This document shows, in pieces, positions 1 through 8,693 of a stretch of 64,000 nucleotides of DNA. Source of the stretch: DAOTWY01 sp003696565. GTDB lineage: Bacteria; Chloroflexota; Anaerolineae; Aggregatilineales; Phototrophicaceae. The stretch spans positions 35,081 through 99,080 of the forward strand of contig DAOTWY010000040.1 of NCBI GenBank assembly GCA_034435635.1, in the 5' to 3' direction. How positions within the stretch are numbered: the first letter of the stretch is position 1; each line of letters begins with the position of its first letter. The notes beneath the pieces were generated by a model that saw only the letters and a list, made by a program, of their open reading frames with translations, was not told the origin of the DNA and made no database searches. The position numbers were made by a program, and so were the translations under genes.

Positions 1-374
1 CGCGCTGGACGATAATCAGTTGGGTAATCTAATACAAAGCGGTCAAAAATGTGTTTTGGGGTATTGAATTTTTCCCCAAACCGGTCTTTCATTGCGATGC
101 GCTTGGCTAACACACGCGCTAACGCCTCCGGTGTGTCTACGGCAATCACATCAATCCGTACCACCATCGGATAAATCTCTTTGATGTGTTCATAAGCGTT
201 ATCGTTCATCCAAACCTTTGGCACCTGAACGGCAGTGACTTCTCGAAAACGGTTGAGGTTATTACCATTAGGGGAGCGCACCACCGCAACCCGTTCAAAA
301 GCATCTAAGTACGGGCGCGCTGCCGCTACCCAACGATCAAATTCTTTATCTGGCAGCACAAGAGCATGTGTCAT
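1..374 (-). CDS. Hypothetical protein, N-terminal part (cut by window edge)
   Basis: An open frame reads leftward from an ATG at 374 to the window edge, giving about 124 residues with no stop. An AAGGAT Shine-Dalgarno-like run lies a few bases upstream of the ATG. The start reads MTHALVLPDKEFDRW and the visible part ends near a KHIFDRFVLDYP stretch. It is soluble, with mixed charges and no signal peptide. I do not recognise the family. Continuous coding character and a good ribosome site argue that it is real. The short plus-strand frame over the same bases has no such support. Confidence 0.6.
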   Translation of the reverse strand, partial: MTHALVLPDKEFDRWVAAARPYLDAFERVAVVRSPNGNNLNRFREVTAVQVPKVWMNDNAYEHIKEIYPMVVRIDVIAVDTPEALARVLAKRIAMKDRFGEKFNTPKHIFDRFVLDYPTDYRPA

Positions 375-555
375 AAGCTTTCTATCCTTATATCTATTTG
401 TATATGATGATAAATATAACGCCTTGGTTTGCCAAAAACTCCCATATCTGGTGCAATTTTGATTGCATAGAAACAAAAATTTACGCAACCTTTACAGCCT
501 AATAACGCTTAATTTTCAGAACGGTGTATTATTTAAAGAAATGGGAGGTGGGCTT

Positions 556-2007
556 ATGAAACGAATAAAACCTGTTTTGCTGATGTTTTTTACGCTTTGC
601 CTTGCTCCAGCAACAGCCCTTACACAATCATTGACTTGTTCAGCGATTGTGCAAACTGCGCTGGCGGCGGTTGATGAGCTTTGTACGGATTTGGGGCGTA
701 ATCAGGCATGTTATGGGAACATCTCTGTTTCTGCTGTGCCAAGAGAAGGCGTAACGGATTTTACATTTGAGCAAACCGGTGATGTGATCGACGTTTCGGA
801 TTTGCAATCCATGCGTTTAGCCCCGATGGATGTCGAGAATGGGACGTGGGGCGTGGCAGTTATGAATTTACAAGCCAATTTGCCGGATACATTACCAGGG
901 CAAAATGTGACCTTTGTGTTGTTTGGCGATGTCGAAATTGAATCCGCTGTCCAAGAAGGCGATGATTATACCCCCATGCAAGCCTTTTATTTGCGCACTG
1001 GTATTGGTGATGCTGCCTGTGAAGAAGCCCCTGAAAGCGGCTTGTTAGTACAAACACCGGAAGGTGTTAGCGAAGTTGCTTTCAACGTCAATGGGGTTGA
1101 TGTGGCTATGGGATCAACGGTCTTTTTCCAGGCGCAACCTGAAGATGAGATGGTTGTCTCCACTGTTGAAGGCTCCGCTGTTGTACAGATTAATGGTGAA
1201 TTACACACAGCTGTTGCGGGCACTCGTTTGCGCTGGGGAATTAACCGTGACTTACGCCCCGAAAGCTTGCCAAATTTACCAGAAGACTATGACCCAGACC
1301 GGATGCAACGCTTGCCTGTGCGTATTCTGCGCCGTGCTATTCAAATACATGAACCTCTCTCTTCTGAACAATTGGATATGCTACATCATCGCTTGGTAAA
1401 TGGTGAACCACCTTGCGGTGTAGACCCATTACCAGATTGTGAGCGGTTGCCACAACGACTTGGCGATCACTTCCGTTTAACGTGCATTCCTGACGAGCTT
1501 TTAGATCGTTTCCCCAATGCAGATTTGCCGCCATGCTCTAGTTTGTCGGATCGTCCACCCACACATCGCCTCCCGCCACAAGTACAAGCTACCCTGACGG
1601 CGGTCAATCTTTCACCCAATGCGGTACGTGCCACGTTAACGAGTGTTAATATTCAACGCCCACGCATTGCTACGATGACCGCTGTGAATATACCGTTAGC
1701 TGATTTTGCAGCGACTGCTACGGCGCATCATGCACCACATAACAACCCACCACCGCCCACACGCACACCAACGCATATATCGCCAATAGCCGCCACCCTC
1801 ACAGCCATCAATCTACCACCTGCAGATGTGATTGCGACACTAACAGCGGCTGCGGATCACCCTACACGTACGCCAACACCGTATCCATCTCGCACGCCAA
1901 CAACACCCCCACCGTATACGGAACCACCGCTACCCACGCGCACGCCAACACCATATCCATCTCGCACACCAACACCAACGTCTAATGGCCCAACTAGTAG
2001 TAATTGA
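556..2007 (+). CDS. Secreted FecR-like protein with Thr/Pro-rich repeat tail
   Basis: The start at 556 is chosen because GGGAGGTG lies just upstream and the product then opens with a clean signal peptide (MKRIKPVLLMFFTLCLAPA, cleaved near residue 24). About 483 residues. The middle holds a FecR-like beta domain, roughly residues 160-230, with VQTPEGVSEVAFNVNG and STVEGSAVVQINGE stretches. The C-terminal 130 residues are low complexity. They contain five imperfect copies of an ATLTAVNLxP-type unit, followed by PTRTPTPYPSRTPT repeats typical of exported Chloroflexota linkers. The protein is probably surface-exposed or secreted. No enzyme motif is visible and the function is unknown. Confidence 0.75.
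   Translation: MKRIKPVLLMFFTLCLAPATALTQSLTCSAIVQTALAAVDELCTDLGRNQACYGNISVSAVPREGVTDFTFEQTGDVIDVSDLQSMRLAPMDVENGTWGVAVMNLQANLPDTLPGQNVTFVLFGDVEIESAVQEGDDYTPMQAFYLRTGIGDAACEEAPESGLLVQTPEGVSEVAFNVNGVDVAMGSTVFFQAQPEDEMVVSTVEGSAVVQINGELHTAVAGTRLRWGINRDLRPESLPNLPEDYDPDRMQRLPVRILRRAIQIHEPLSSEQLDMLHHRLVNGEPPCGVDPLPDCERLPQRLGDHFRLTCIPDELLDRFPNADLPPCSSLSDRPPTHRLPPQVQATLTAVNLSPNAVRATLTSVNIQRPRIATMTAVNIPLADFAATATAHHAPHNNPPPPTRTPTHISPIAATLTAINLPPADVIATLTAAADHPTRTPTPYPSRTPTTPPPYTEPPLPTRTPTPYPSRTPTPTSNGPTSSN
1870..1973 (+). repeat. Direct repeat pair encoding Pro/Thr linker
   Basis: Two 32-base copies, 1870-1901 and 1942-1973, differ at two positions and encode TPTPYPSRTPT. They lie at the 3' end of the FecR-like gene. 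They are the kind of slippage-prone repeat expected in a linker. Confidence 0.7.
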
Positions 2008-2028
2008 GTGCTGATTATTAAGCAGGCT

Positions 2029-2066
2029 TTGCCGCAGTATACATAAAAACTGCGGCAATTGTTTTT
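2029..2066 (+). terminator. Rho-independent terminator of the FecR-like gene
   Basis: A perfect 10-bp stem (TTGCCGCAGT with ACTGCGGCAA) and a 10-base loop are followed by a T5 run at 2062-2066, just downstream of the stop at 2007. Confidence 0.85.
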
Positions 2067-2178
2067 CTTTAGAACTTAATCGCATACCTCACACGCTAAC
2101 TTGCTCTCTTTGGTGGGGAGGGGCTTTTAAAGCGTACATACTACTGCCAAAAAGCTTTATTCTTTAGCAAGGAATCAC

Positions 2179-2207
2179 TTGTATCGGTTAATTTTTTGCA
2201 ATATAAT
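2179..2207 (+). promoter_or_regulatory. Sigma-70-type promoter for the TetR gene
   Basis: TTGTAT (2179-2184) and TATAAT (2202-2207) are separated by 17 bases and lie about 30 bases upstream of the GTG start at 2238. Confidence 0.6.
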
Positions 2208-2237
2208 AACTAACAAAAATTAGGTAAGGTAACAGTC

Positions 2238-2810
2238 GTGAGTTCAAGTGAATCGCGTGAAAGAGTGTTAGATGTCGCTGAAAAGCTTTTCAGCACCTAT
2301 GGTTATGCCACTGTCAAACTCAAAGATATTGCTAAAGCCTTAGGTATGCGCCAAGCATCACTCTATTATCATGCGCCGGGTGGCAAAGAAGAATTGTACC
2401 TGGAAGTAATGCGACGCAATATGCAACGGCATCGTCAGGGCTTAGAAGAAGCAATTGCCCAGGCAGATGATTGGCAATCACAACTTCAGGCGGTGGCATA
2501 TTGGTTTTTATCTCAGCCGCCAATGGACTTCACACGCATGATCCATTCAGACTTGCGTGCGGTGCATCCTGAACATGCGCAGCATTTAATTCACATTACA
2601 TATGAAGCAGTGCTTCAACCCATTGAACAAATTTTTGAGCGATGCCAGGCTGCTGGGGACATCAGAGCAGTGGATATTAAACTTTTGACAGGGGCTTTTT
2701 TGTCTCTCATCCAAGCTGTGCATAGTGTTCCACAACAATGGACAAACCGCTCAAAAGAGGAAATGGCAGATGAAGTGCTTGATATTTTGCTTCATGGGTT
2801 AACTGCTTAA
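2238..2810 (+). CDS. TetR/AcrR family transcriptional regulator
   Basis: 190 residues with a GTG start preceded by AGGTAAGG. The N-terminal 55 residues form a typical TetR helix-turn-helix: SRERVLDVAEKLFSTYGY, then VKLKDIAKALGMRQASLYYH. The longer C-terminal half is helical and would bind an effector and dimerise. A good promoter lies directly upstream. The neighbours are a FecR-like secreted protein and, on the other strand, a small membrane protein, so the target is not obvious. Autoregulation is usual for the family but no operator was identified. Confidence 0.9.
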   Translation: MSSSESRERVLDVAEKLFSTYGYATVKLKDIAKALGMRQASLYYHAPGGKEELYLEVMRRNMQRHRQGLEEAIAQADDWQSQLQAVAYWFLSQPPMDFTRMIHSDLRAVHPEHAQHLIHITYEAVLQPIEQIFERCQAAGDIRAVDIKLLTGAFLSLIQAVHSVPQQWTNRSKEEMADEVLDILLHGLTA

Positions 2811-2876
2811 AAAGCAAACAAGGACACCACTTAAAGATGCCCTTGTTCAACTCAGTGTTGGGCTAGTTTTTCCCTC

Positions 2877-3233
2877 TTACTCAAAATCCCCCCAAAGCGG
2901 GCGAATATACACAATGATAATATATGCCACCAAAATCCCCAGGCTTGCCCCGCCAATTGTGGCACGTCCTGTTAAAATTTCTACCAGAGTGACCACTAAT
3001 GTGGCTAATATCAGTGTATAAACGCCCACTTTAAGCCAACGGAAAATCGCCTCAATGCTAACAATGGCTAAAGTAAACCAGGTGAGGTAAAGCAGCAACA
3101 TCCAATCCGCAATAGAGGCGGTGTCTCTTGCCAGTGTCGCTATGCCGAACATCAAACTAATTGCAGCGACAATCTGGATTAATCGGAGCAATATCCGTAA
3201 CTCAGAACTGAATTTGCTCACATGGGATGGCAT
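2877..3233 (-). CDS. Small integral membrane protein
   Basis: 118 residues with a strong GGGAGGTGAA ribosome site 5 bases before the ATG. Four hydrophobic segments are visible: roughly residues 18-36, 44-60, 68-86 and 92-110. There is a short cytoplasmic-looking N-terminus and an acidic tail. No family motif is recognised. It is transcribed divergently from acetyl-CoA synthetase. Confidence 0.6.
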   Translation of the reverse strand: MPSHVSKFSSELRILLRLIQIVAAISLMFGIATLARDTASIADWMLLLYLTWFTLAIVSIEAIFRWLKVGVYTLILATLVVTLVEILTGRATIGGASLGILVAYIIIVYIRPLWGDFE

Positions 3234-3369
3234 ACTTCACCTCCCTGGCTAACTGTTAAGTTGAAAAAAATATTTTTTTAATAATCTTGATTTATTTTCA
3301 GCTTATGCGTTTTTCTAATTGATTGATAGTGCGAAATATCATGTTCAAAATATGACACTTGTTTAGTTT

Positions 3370-3397
3370 TTGCATTTCTTTCTTCAAAACTTATAAT
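3370..3397 (+). promoter_or_regulatory. Probable promoter of acs
   Basis: TTGCAT (3370-3375), a 16-base spacer and TATAAT (3392-3397) precede the ATG at 3433. A ribosome site (AGGAG) lies at about 3420. Confidence 0.5.
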
Positions 3398-3432
3398 CGT
3401 AGACAAACTAATGTTTTTTAGGAGTCCGCCTG

Positions 3433-5340
3433 ATGTCTGATAAAGAATTTCAAACAAATACCTCAGAATGGTTTTATCCTCCAGAACATATTGTCCAAAA
3501 TGCTAACGTGCCAGATTATGAGACGGTCTATCAAAAAGCGGTAGAAGACCCCATCAGCTTTTGGGCAGAACGTGCCGAAACACTGGAATGGTATCAAAAA
3601 TGGGATAAAGTCCTCGATGATAGCAATGCCCCCTTTTATAAATGGTTCACCGGTGGCAAAACCAATATTGTTCTAAACGCCTTAGATCGCCATCAAAAAA
3701 CCTGGCGACGCAATAAGCTCGCCATTATTTGGGAAGGCGAGGATGGAGAAAAACGCTCTTTTTCCTATTGGCGGTTGAACCAAGAAGTCTGCAAATTTGC
3801 CAATGTCTTACGTAGTATGGGGGTTCGTAAAGGCGATACCGTCACTATCTATATGGGACGCACACCAGAGATTGTTATCGCGATGCTGGCATGTGCCAAA
3901 GTTGGCGCAATCCACAGTGTTATTTACGGTGGTTTTAGTGAGCAAGCTATCGCTGATCGTATTGAAGATGCCAAAAGTCGTGTGATGATTACCAGTGATG
4001 GGGCATGGTTGCGCGGGCAGATTGTGCCACTTAAGGATAACGTGGATAAGGCTATTGATCGTTCACCGATTGTTGAGCATGTCATTGTTGTCAAGCGCAC
4101 CGGGCAAGATGTTTCGATGGTGCAGGGGCGTGACTATTGGTATCATGATCTTATGGCGTTACCTATTGCCAGCACCCGCTCCGAAACAGAAGTGATGGAT
4201 GCTGAAGACCCCTTATTTATCCTCTATACCAGTGGTACAACTGGCAAGCCAAAAGGTATTTTACACACACATGGTGGGTATCAGGTTTATACCTCCACAA
4301 CCTTAAGCTGGGTGTTTGATATTAAAGATGATGATCGTTGGTGGTGTGCTGCGGATCCAGGCTGGATCACAGGGCATAGTTATATTGTCTATGCGCCGCT
4401 GATTTTGGGAGCAACCAGTATTATCTATGAAGGCGCACCCACTTATCCTTATCCAGATCGCTGGTGGCGCATTGTTGAAGATTATGGCGTGACAATCCTT
4501 TACACCGCGCCAACGGCTATTCGTGGCTTAATGCGTTTTGGGGATGCTTGGCCCAACCGACGTGATCTCAGTAGTTTGCGTCTATTAGGGAGTGTGGGGG
4601 AGCCGATCAATCCAGAAGCCTGGAAGTGGTTCTATAACGTCATCGGCAAGGGAAAATGTCCCATTATGGATACCTGGTGGCAGACCGAAACCGGTGGGTT
4701 TATGATTACACCACTGCCCAGTGTTCCCTTAAAACCTGGTAGTGCTACCCGCCCATTCCCTGGCATTGTCGTGGATGTTGTTGATGAAGATGGGAACTCC
4801 TGCCCACCTAATGAAGACGGTAAACTGGTCATTAAAACACCTTGGCCCAGTATGTTGCGCACTATTTGGGGGGATGACCAGCGATATATCAATCAATATT
4901 GGAGTGCTTATCAAGAACAAGGCTGGTATCTCGCTGGCGATTCGGCTCGCAAGGACGAAGACGGCTATATCTGGGTCATTGGGCGTATTGATGATGTCAT
5001 TAAAGTCAGTGGTTATCGGCTTGGAACTGCTGAAATTGAATCCGGTTTAGTCAGTCATCCTGCTGTTGCAGAAGCCGCTGTCATTGGCGTACCGGATGAA
5101 GTGAAGGGTAATGTCATCTATGCCTACTGCATCTTGGTCGCGGGGGAAACTGGTAGCGACGAATTAGCCAAAGAACTACGTGAACACGTTCGTCATGAAG
5201 TTGGTCCAATCGCTATGCCCACCAAAATTGAATTTGTGGATAAACTCCCCAAAACACGCTCCGGTAAGATCATGCGGCGCGTGCTCAAGGCGCGTGCTAT
5301 GGGCTTGCCAGAAGGTGACCTCAGCACATTGGAAGATTAA
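3433..5340 (+). CDS. acs: Acetyl-CoA synthetase (AMP-forming)
   Basis: 635 residues, close to the usual length of Acs. It activates acetate to acetyl-AMP and transfers it to CoA in the cytosol. The ATP-binding P-loop motif YTSGTTGKPKG is intact. DTWWQTETGG carries the tryptophan that restricts the acyl pocket to acetate. The C-terminal PKTRSGKIMRR motif carries the catalytic lysine, which is regulated by acetylation in characterised Acs enzymes. The N-terminal Acs cap is present. It is a single gene with its own promoter and terminator, which suggests independent regulation. Propionate activation is a less likely alternative. Confidence 0.93.
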   Translation: MSDKEFQTNTSEWFYPPEHIVQNANVPDYETVYQKAVEDPISFWAERAETLEWYQKWDKVLDDSNAPFYKWFTGGKTNIVLNALDRHQKTWRRNKLAIIWEGEDGEKRSFSYWRLNQEVCKFANVLRSMGVRKGDTVTIYMGRTPEIVIAMLACAKVGAIHSVIYGGFSEQAIADRIEDAKSRVMITSDGAWLRGQIVPLKDNVDKAIDRSPIVEHVIVVKRTGQDVSMVQGRDYWYHDLMALPIASTRSETEVMDAEDPLFILYTSGTTGKPKGILHTHGGYQVYTSTTLSWVFDIKDDDRWWCAADPGWITGHSYIVYAPLILGATSIIYEGAPTYPYPDRWWRIVEDYGVTILYTAPTAIRGLMRFGDAWPNRRDLSSLRLLGSVGEPINPEAWKWFYNVIGKGKCPIMDTWWQTETGGFMITPLPSVPLKPGSATRPFPGIVVDVVDEDGNSCPPNEDGKLVIKTPWPSMLRTIWGDDQRYINQYWSAYQEQGWYLAGDSARKDEDGYIWVIGRIDDVIKVSGYRLGTAEIESGLVSHPAVAEAAVIGVPDEVKGNVIYAYCILVAGETGSDELAKELREHVRHEVGPIAMPTKIEFVDKLPKTRSGKIMRRVLKARAMGLPEGDLSTLED

Positions 5341-5346
5341 AACAAC

Positions 5347-5377
5347 AAAGCGGATCAAGCACATTGATCCGCTTTTT
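5347..5377. terminator. Bidirectional terminator between acs and the converging gene
   Basis: A 12-bp perfect stem (5347-5358 with 5364-5375), a 5-base loop and T5 on the plus side. It lies in the 57-base gap between convergent genes. The A-rich left side could also serve the minus-strand gene. Confidence 0.85.
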
Positions 5378-5397
5378 CAAAACCATGATTATCGCTG

Positions 5398-6246
5398 TTA
5401 ATCAAGCCGTGTGACTTTTTCCGCTGGCACATACACCGGCTCACATCCACCCAGGAATAACCCATACCATGTTTCGTTTTCATAAGTCTGGATGTCAATA
5501 ATCAGGTAGGTGTCATAACCGTTGCCATCCACATCATGCAGCATCGGGAGCAGGCTATTATCCGCCTGACGAATTTCATCGCGCCCAGGTTGCCCATAAC
5601 CCACTAGTTGCTCATCAATCCGCGCCATGCCATAAATCGTGGTGTCTCGCTCACAAATCGATACCACATTTTTCATATGGTAGCGAATTGCCATAATGCC
5701 ATAACAATCTCCAGCATTTCCATTATGACTGAGGATGACATATGCAATTTCTGCAATTTCATCTCCTTGTGTACTAACACTCAACGTTGTCAGTCCATAC
5801 GACGCAGTGTCTTGATCAACTACGGAGCCACTTGAATCATACGCGGTTAGCGTTATACCACCTTGTTGTAGCATGGGGCGCATCGCAAAGCCCAATGATG
5901 TTGGTCCTGGGATTGTGGCTGCGATTGTATCAACCTCAACGTAATCTGCCGGGTTGACAAAATCGACACGTAAGTTGACGCTGCTTTGATCAAACCGTGA
6001 TGTAATCCCAGACGAACTTTCAAAACCAAATCCTTGCTCAAAACTACACCATACTTCTTTTGAATAAACATTGGATGAGGTAGAGTCGCCTCCATTAGCA
6101 GAAAGTGTCACGCCGGGAAAAGCATTAGAAATGTTTGCTTCATCAAAATATCCATCAGGATCAATCGTTATCATACTTTGCGCAGAAACAGACCAAGCAT
6201 GAATCATCAATACACTAAAAATCATCAATACAAAAAAGCGTTTCAT
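5398..6246 (-). CDS. Secreted hypothetical protein
   Basis: The start at 6246 is preferred over an upstream ATG because GTGGAGGTTTC lies directly before it and the product then begins with a signal peptide (MKRFFVLMIFSVLMIHAW, cleaved near SVSAQ). About 282 residues. The N-terminal part reads like an extracellular beta-sandwich: a FDQSSVNLRVDFVNPADYVEV stretch split over strands, then FAMRPMLQQGG. The last 70 residues (YGQPGRDEIRQADNS to VYVPAEKVTRLD) resemble an SH3-like module. The family is not recognised. Confidence 0.65.
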   Translation of the reverse strand: MKRFFVLMIFSVLMIHAWSVSAQSMITIDPDGYFDEANISNAFPGVTLSANGGDSTSSNVYSKEVWCSFEQGFGFESSSGITSRFDQSSVNLRVDFVNPADYVEVDTIAATIPGPTSLGFAMRPMLQQGGITLTAYDSSGSVVDQDTASYGLTTLSVSTQGDEIAEIAYVILSHNGNAGDCYGIMAIRYHMKNVVSICERDTTIYGMARIDEQLVGYGQPGRDEIRQADNSLLPMLHDVDGNGYDTYLIIDIQTYENETWYGLFLGGCEPVYVPAEKVTRLD

Positions 6247-6453
6247 GAAACCTCCACGTTGCAAGTTGCGTACTATTTGTAGATTCAATCTACCTTACTA
6301 GTTCTAATACAATAACATACTCGTTGTATTGCGTAATGAAAAATAAACGATTTTTTATAACTATGTTTCTTTGTAAAAACTGCACGATATGATTCTTGAC
6401 TGCCTTGCGTTACAATGTGAGCCAGTTCACAAATAGCCTCTAGGGGAGAATCT

Positions 6454-7545
6454 ATGAGCGACCATGTTCGTTTGGTGTTACCCGGTCCAGTAGAAGTTCG
6501 TAAGGAAATTCTGGAAGCACAGACCGCCTGGATGATCGGTCATCGTCAACCCGCTTTTGCTACATTATTCGCCAGCCTTCAGGAAAAACTCAAACAAGTC
6601 TTTTTTACCCAAAATCGTGTTATTGTTAGCGGTTCATCTGGCACGGGCTTATGGGAAGGTGCATCTCGCAATTGTATCCGTGATGATAAACGTGTGTTGC
6701 ACTTAGTAGGTGGTGCATTTAGCGAACGCTGGGCACAAATCAGCCAGGCAAACGGCAAACAAGTCGATGTTATCGAGGTGGATTGGGGCAACGCTTATAC
6801 ACCGGAGATGGTCGCGGATGCCCTTAAAAAACAATCTTATGACGCTGTTTGCGCTGTTCATAATGAAACCAGCACCGGCGTGACCAACCCCATTAAAGAA
6901 ATTGGTGAGGTCATCCGCCAATATGAAGACACCCTCTTTTTAGTTGATTCTGTCAGTGGAATTTTAGGTGCAGAGCTACGCACGGATGATTGGGGCATTG
7001 ATGTTGTCCTCACCTCGTCACAAAAAGCGTTTGCATTACCACCAGGAATTGCTTTTGCTGCGGTTAGTGATCGCGTGTTAGAACGTGCCAAACAAATCCC
7101 ACATCGGGGTTATTATTTTGATTTTATTGAGTTAGATAAAAGCCTCCAGAAGAACAATACCCCCTCTACGCCACCAATTTCTTTGATGTATGCCGCTGAT
7201 CGTCAACTCACTGATGTATTGAATGAAGGTATGGAAAATCGCTGGCAACGTCATCTACAAATGCGCCAAATCACTCACGAATGGGCTATTGAGCATGGCT
7301 TTGGTTTATTTGCGCAAGATGGCTATCGGTCGCCGACCGTTACTACCGTTGATAATCGCCAAAAACAAGTTGATGTTAACGACATGGCAAAATTCATGAT
7401 CAACGAAAAACAATATGCCATTGATAAAGGCTACGGCAAAATCAAAGGGGAGACGTTCCGAATTGCCCATATGGGAGACATGACCGTTGATACCCTTAAA
7501 GACGTTTTAACTGGTCTCAGTGAATATTTGACAAAGGGGGCATGA
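6454..7545 (+). CDS. Class V aminotransferase, probable phosphoserine/serine aminotransferase
   Basis: 363 residues of PLP fold type I. The start reads LVLPGPVEVRKEIL and GHRQPAF, as in the serine-pyruvate/alanine-glyoxylate branch. The catalytic lysine is in VVLTSSQKAFALPPG. The stop overlaps the next gene, a phosphoglycerate-dehydrogenase-like enzyme, by 4 bases (ATGA). The likely role is therefore transamination of 3-phosphohydroxypyruvate in serine synthesis, as seen for class V enzymes that replace classical SerC. A serine-glyoxylate aminotransferase role cannot be excluded from sequence alone. Confidence 0.82.
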   Translation: MSDHVRLVLPGPVEVRKEILEAQTAWMIGHRQPAFATLFASLQEKLKQVFFTQNRVIVSGSSGTGLWEGASRNCIRDDKRVLHLVGGAFSERWAQISQANGKQVDVIEVDWGNAYTPEMVADALKKQSYDAVCAVHNETSTGVTNPIKEIGEVIRQYEDTLFLVDSVSGILGAELRTDDWGIDVVLTSSQKAFALPPGIAFAAVSDRVLERAKQIPHRGYYFDFIELDKSLQKNNTPSTPPISLMYAADRQLTDVLNEGMENRWQRHLQMRQITHEWAIEHGFGLFAQDGYRSPTVTTVDNRQKQVDVNDMAKFMINEKQYAIDKGYGKIKGETFRIAHMGDMTVDTLKDVLTGLSEYLTKGA

Positions 7546-8495
7546 TGTATCACATCCTTATACCAGACAATGTGGACAGCAGCGCAATTGAACTCTTGCA
7601 AAAAGTTGATACTTTCCAGGTCAATGCCCCTGGTAAATTAAGCCGTGAAGATGCCCTTGCTGCTGTGGCAAATGCCCACGCCATGATCATCCGTAGTGCT
7701 ATCACGGCTGACGCTGAGTTGCTCAACGCTGCCCCTAATCTAAAAATGATTGCTCGTGCAGGTGTTGGGGTAGATAACGTTGATCTTCAGGTTGCGACTG
7801 AACGCGGTATCGTTGTGATGAATACCCCAGACGGCAACACAATTTCCACCGCTGAGTTTGCCTTTGGTCTGATGCTGGCTCTCGCTCGTCACATTCCCTT
7901 TGGCGATCATTCCATGCGTCAGGGTAAATGGGATCGTAAGGCATTTATGGGGGTGGAGTTGCGCGGAAAAACACTCGGAATCATTGGCTTTGGACGCATT
8001 GGGCAGACTGTTGCCAAACGTGCATTGGCTTTTGATATGACCGTCATCGCACATGATCCCTTTGTCAAACAGACAGATTTAAACGTCGAATTGGTTGATC
8101 AGGATACACTTTATAGTCGGGCGGATTTCATCACACTCCATACTGTCATCACAGATGAAACCCGCTGTATGATTAATGCGCAAAGCCTCGCAAAAATGAA
8201 GCCCGGTGTACGCATCATCAACACAGCCCGCGGCGCGCTTATTGACGACGCTGCTCTAGCAGAGGCTCTTAACCAGGGTAAAGTTGCTGGTGCTGCATTG
8301 GATGTGTATCATCAAGAGCCGCCTCCTCAAGATCATCCATTGCTGAATCATCCCAACGTGATCCATACCCCGCACCTGGCTGCTAGTACCTCTGATGCAC
8401 AGATTCAGGTCGCCGTGGATGCGGCGCAACAAGTGATTGATGCACTGACCAAAGGCGAATATCGAAACGTTGTCAATCCTGATGTTCTTAAATAA
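7542..8495 (+). CDS. serA: D-3-phosphoglycerate dehydrogenase-type 2-hydroxyacid dehydrogenase
   Basis: 317 residues, the short form without ACT or ASB domains. The NAD-binding motif GKTLGIIGFGRIGQTVAKR is present with the downstream acidic position. The catalytic Arg is in INTARGALIDD, the Glu in HQEPPPQDHPL, and the His in NVIHTPHLAAST. It would oxidise 3-phosphoglycerate at the start of serine synthesis. It is translationally coupled to the preceding aminotransferase by a 4-base overlap. Without an ACT domain, feedback by serine through that route is unlikely. Confidence 0.87.
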   Translation: MMYHILIPDNVDSSAIELLQKVDTFQVNAPGKLSREDALAAVANAHAMIIRSAITADAELLNAAPNLKMIARAGVGVDNVDLQVATERGIVVMNTPDGNTISTAEFAFGLMLALARHIPFGDHSMRQGKWDRKAFMGVELRGKTLGIIGFGRIGQTVAKRALAFDMTVIAHDPFVKQTDLNVELVDQDTLYSRADFITLHTVITDETRCMINAQSLAKMKPGVRIINTARGALIDDAALAEALNQGKVAGAALDVYHQEPPPQDHPLLNHPNVIHTPHLAASTSDAQIQVAVDAAQQVIDALTKGEYRNVVNPDVLK

Positions 8496-8499
8496 TTCG

Positions 8500-8519
8500 G
8501 GGGCGTAAGCCCCTTTTTT
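8500..8519 (+). terminator. Terminator of the serine operon
   Basis: GGGGC, a GTAA loop and GCCCC followed by T6, five bases after the serA stop. Confidence 0.9.
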
Positions 8520-8693
8520 ATTACCCCAAATGCTTGTCACCAACAATACATACGATACTCCTTAAACATATTTAAATCATCCCCACGCTACACATAATGA
8601 TTAATTTCTTAAGCTGTGTTTTAGTGCAGTTTTATAAAATATAGTGTATAATTTGCACAAAAATCTAATTATTTTAGAAAACGGAATCTCGCC

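Noticed and set aside
235..462. Plus-strand 75-codon frame at the left edge
   Set aside because: It overlaps the truncated minus-strand gene, which has a good ribosome site and a plausible protein.
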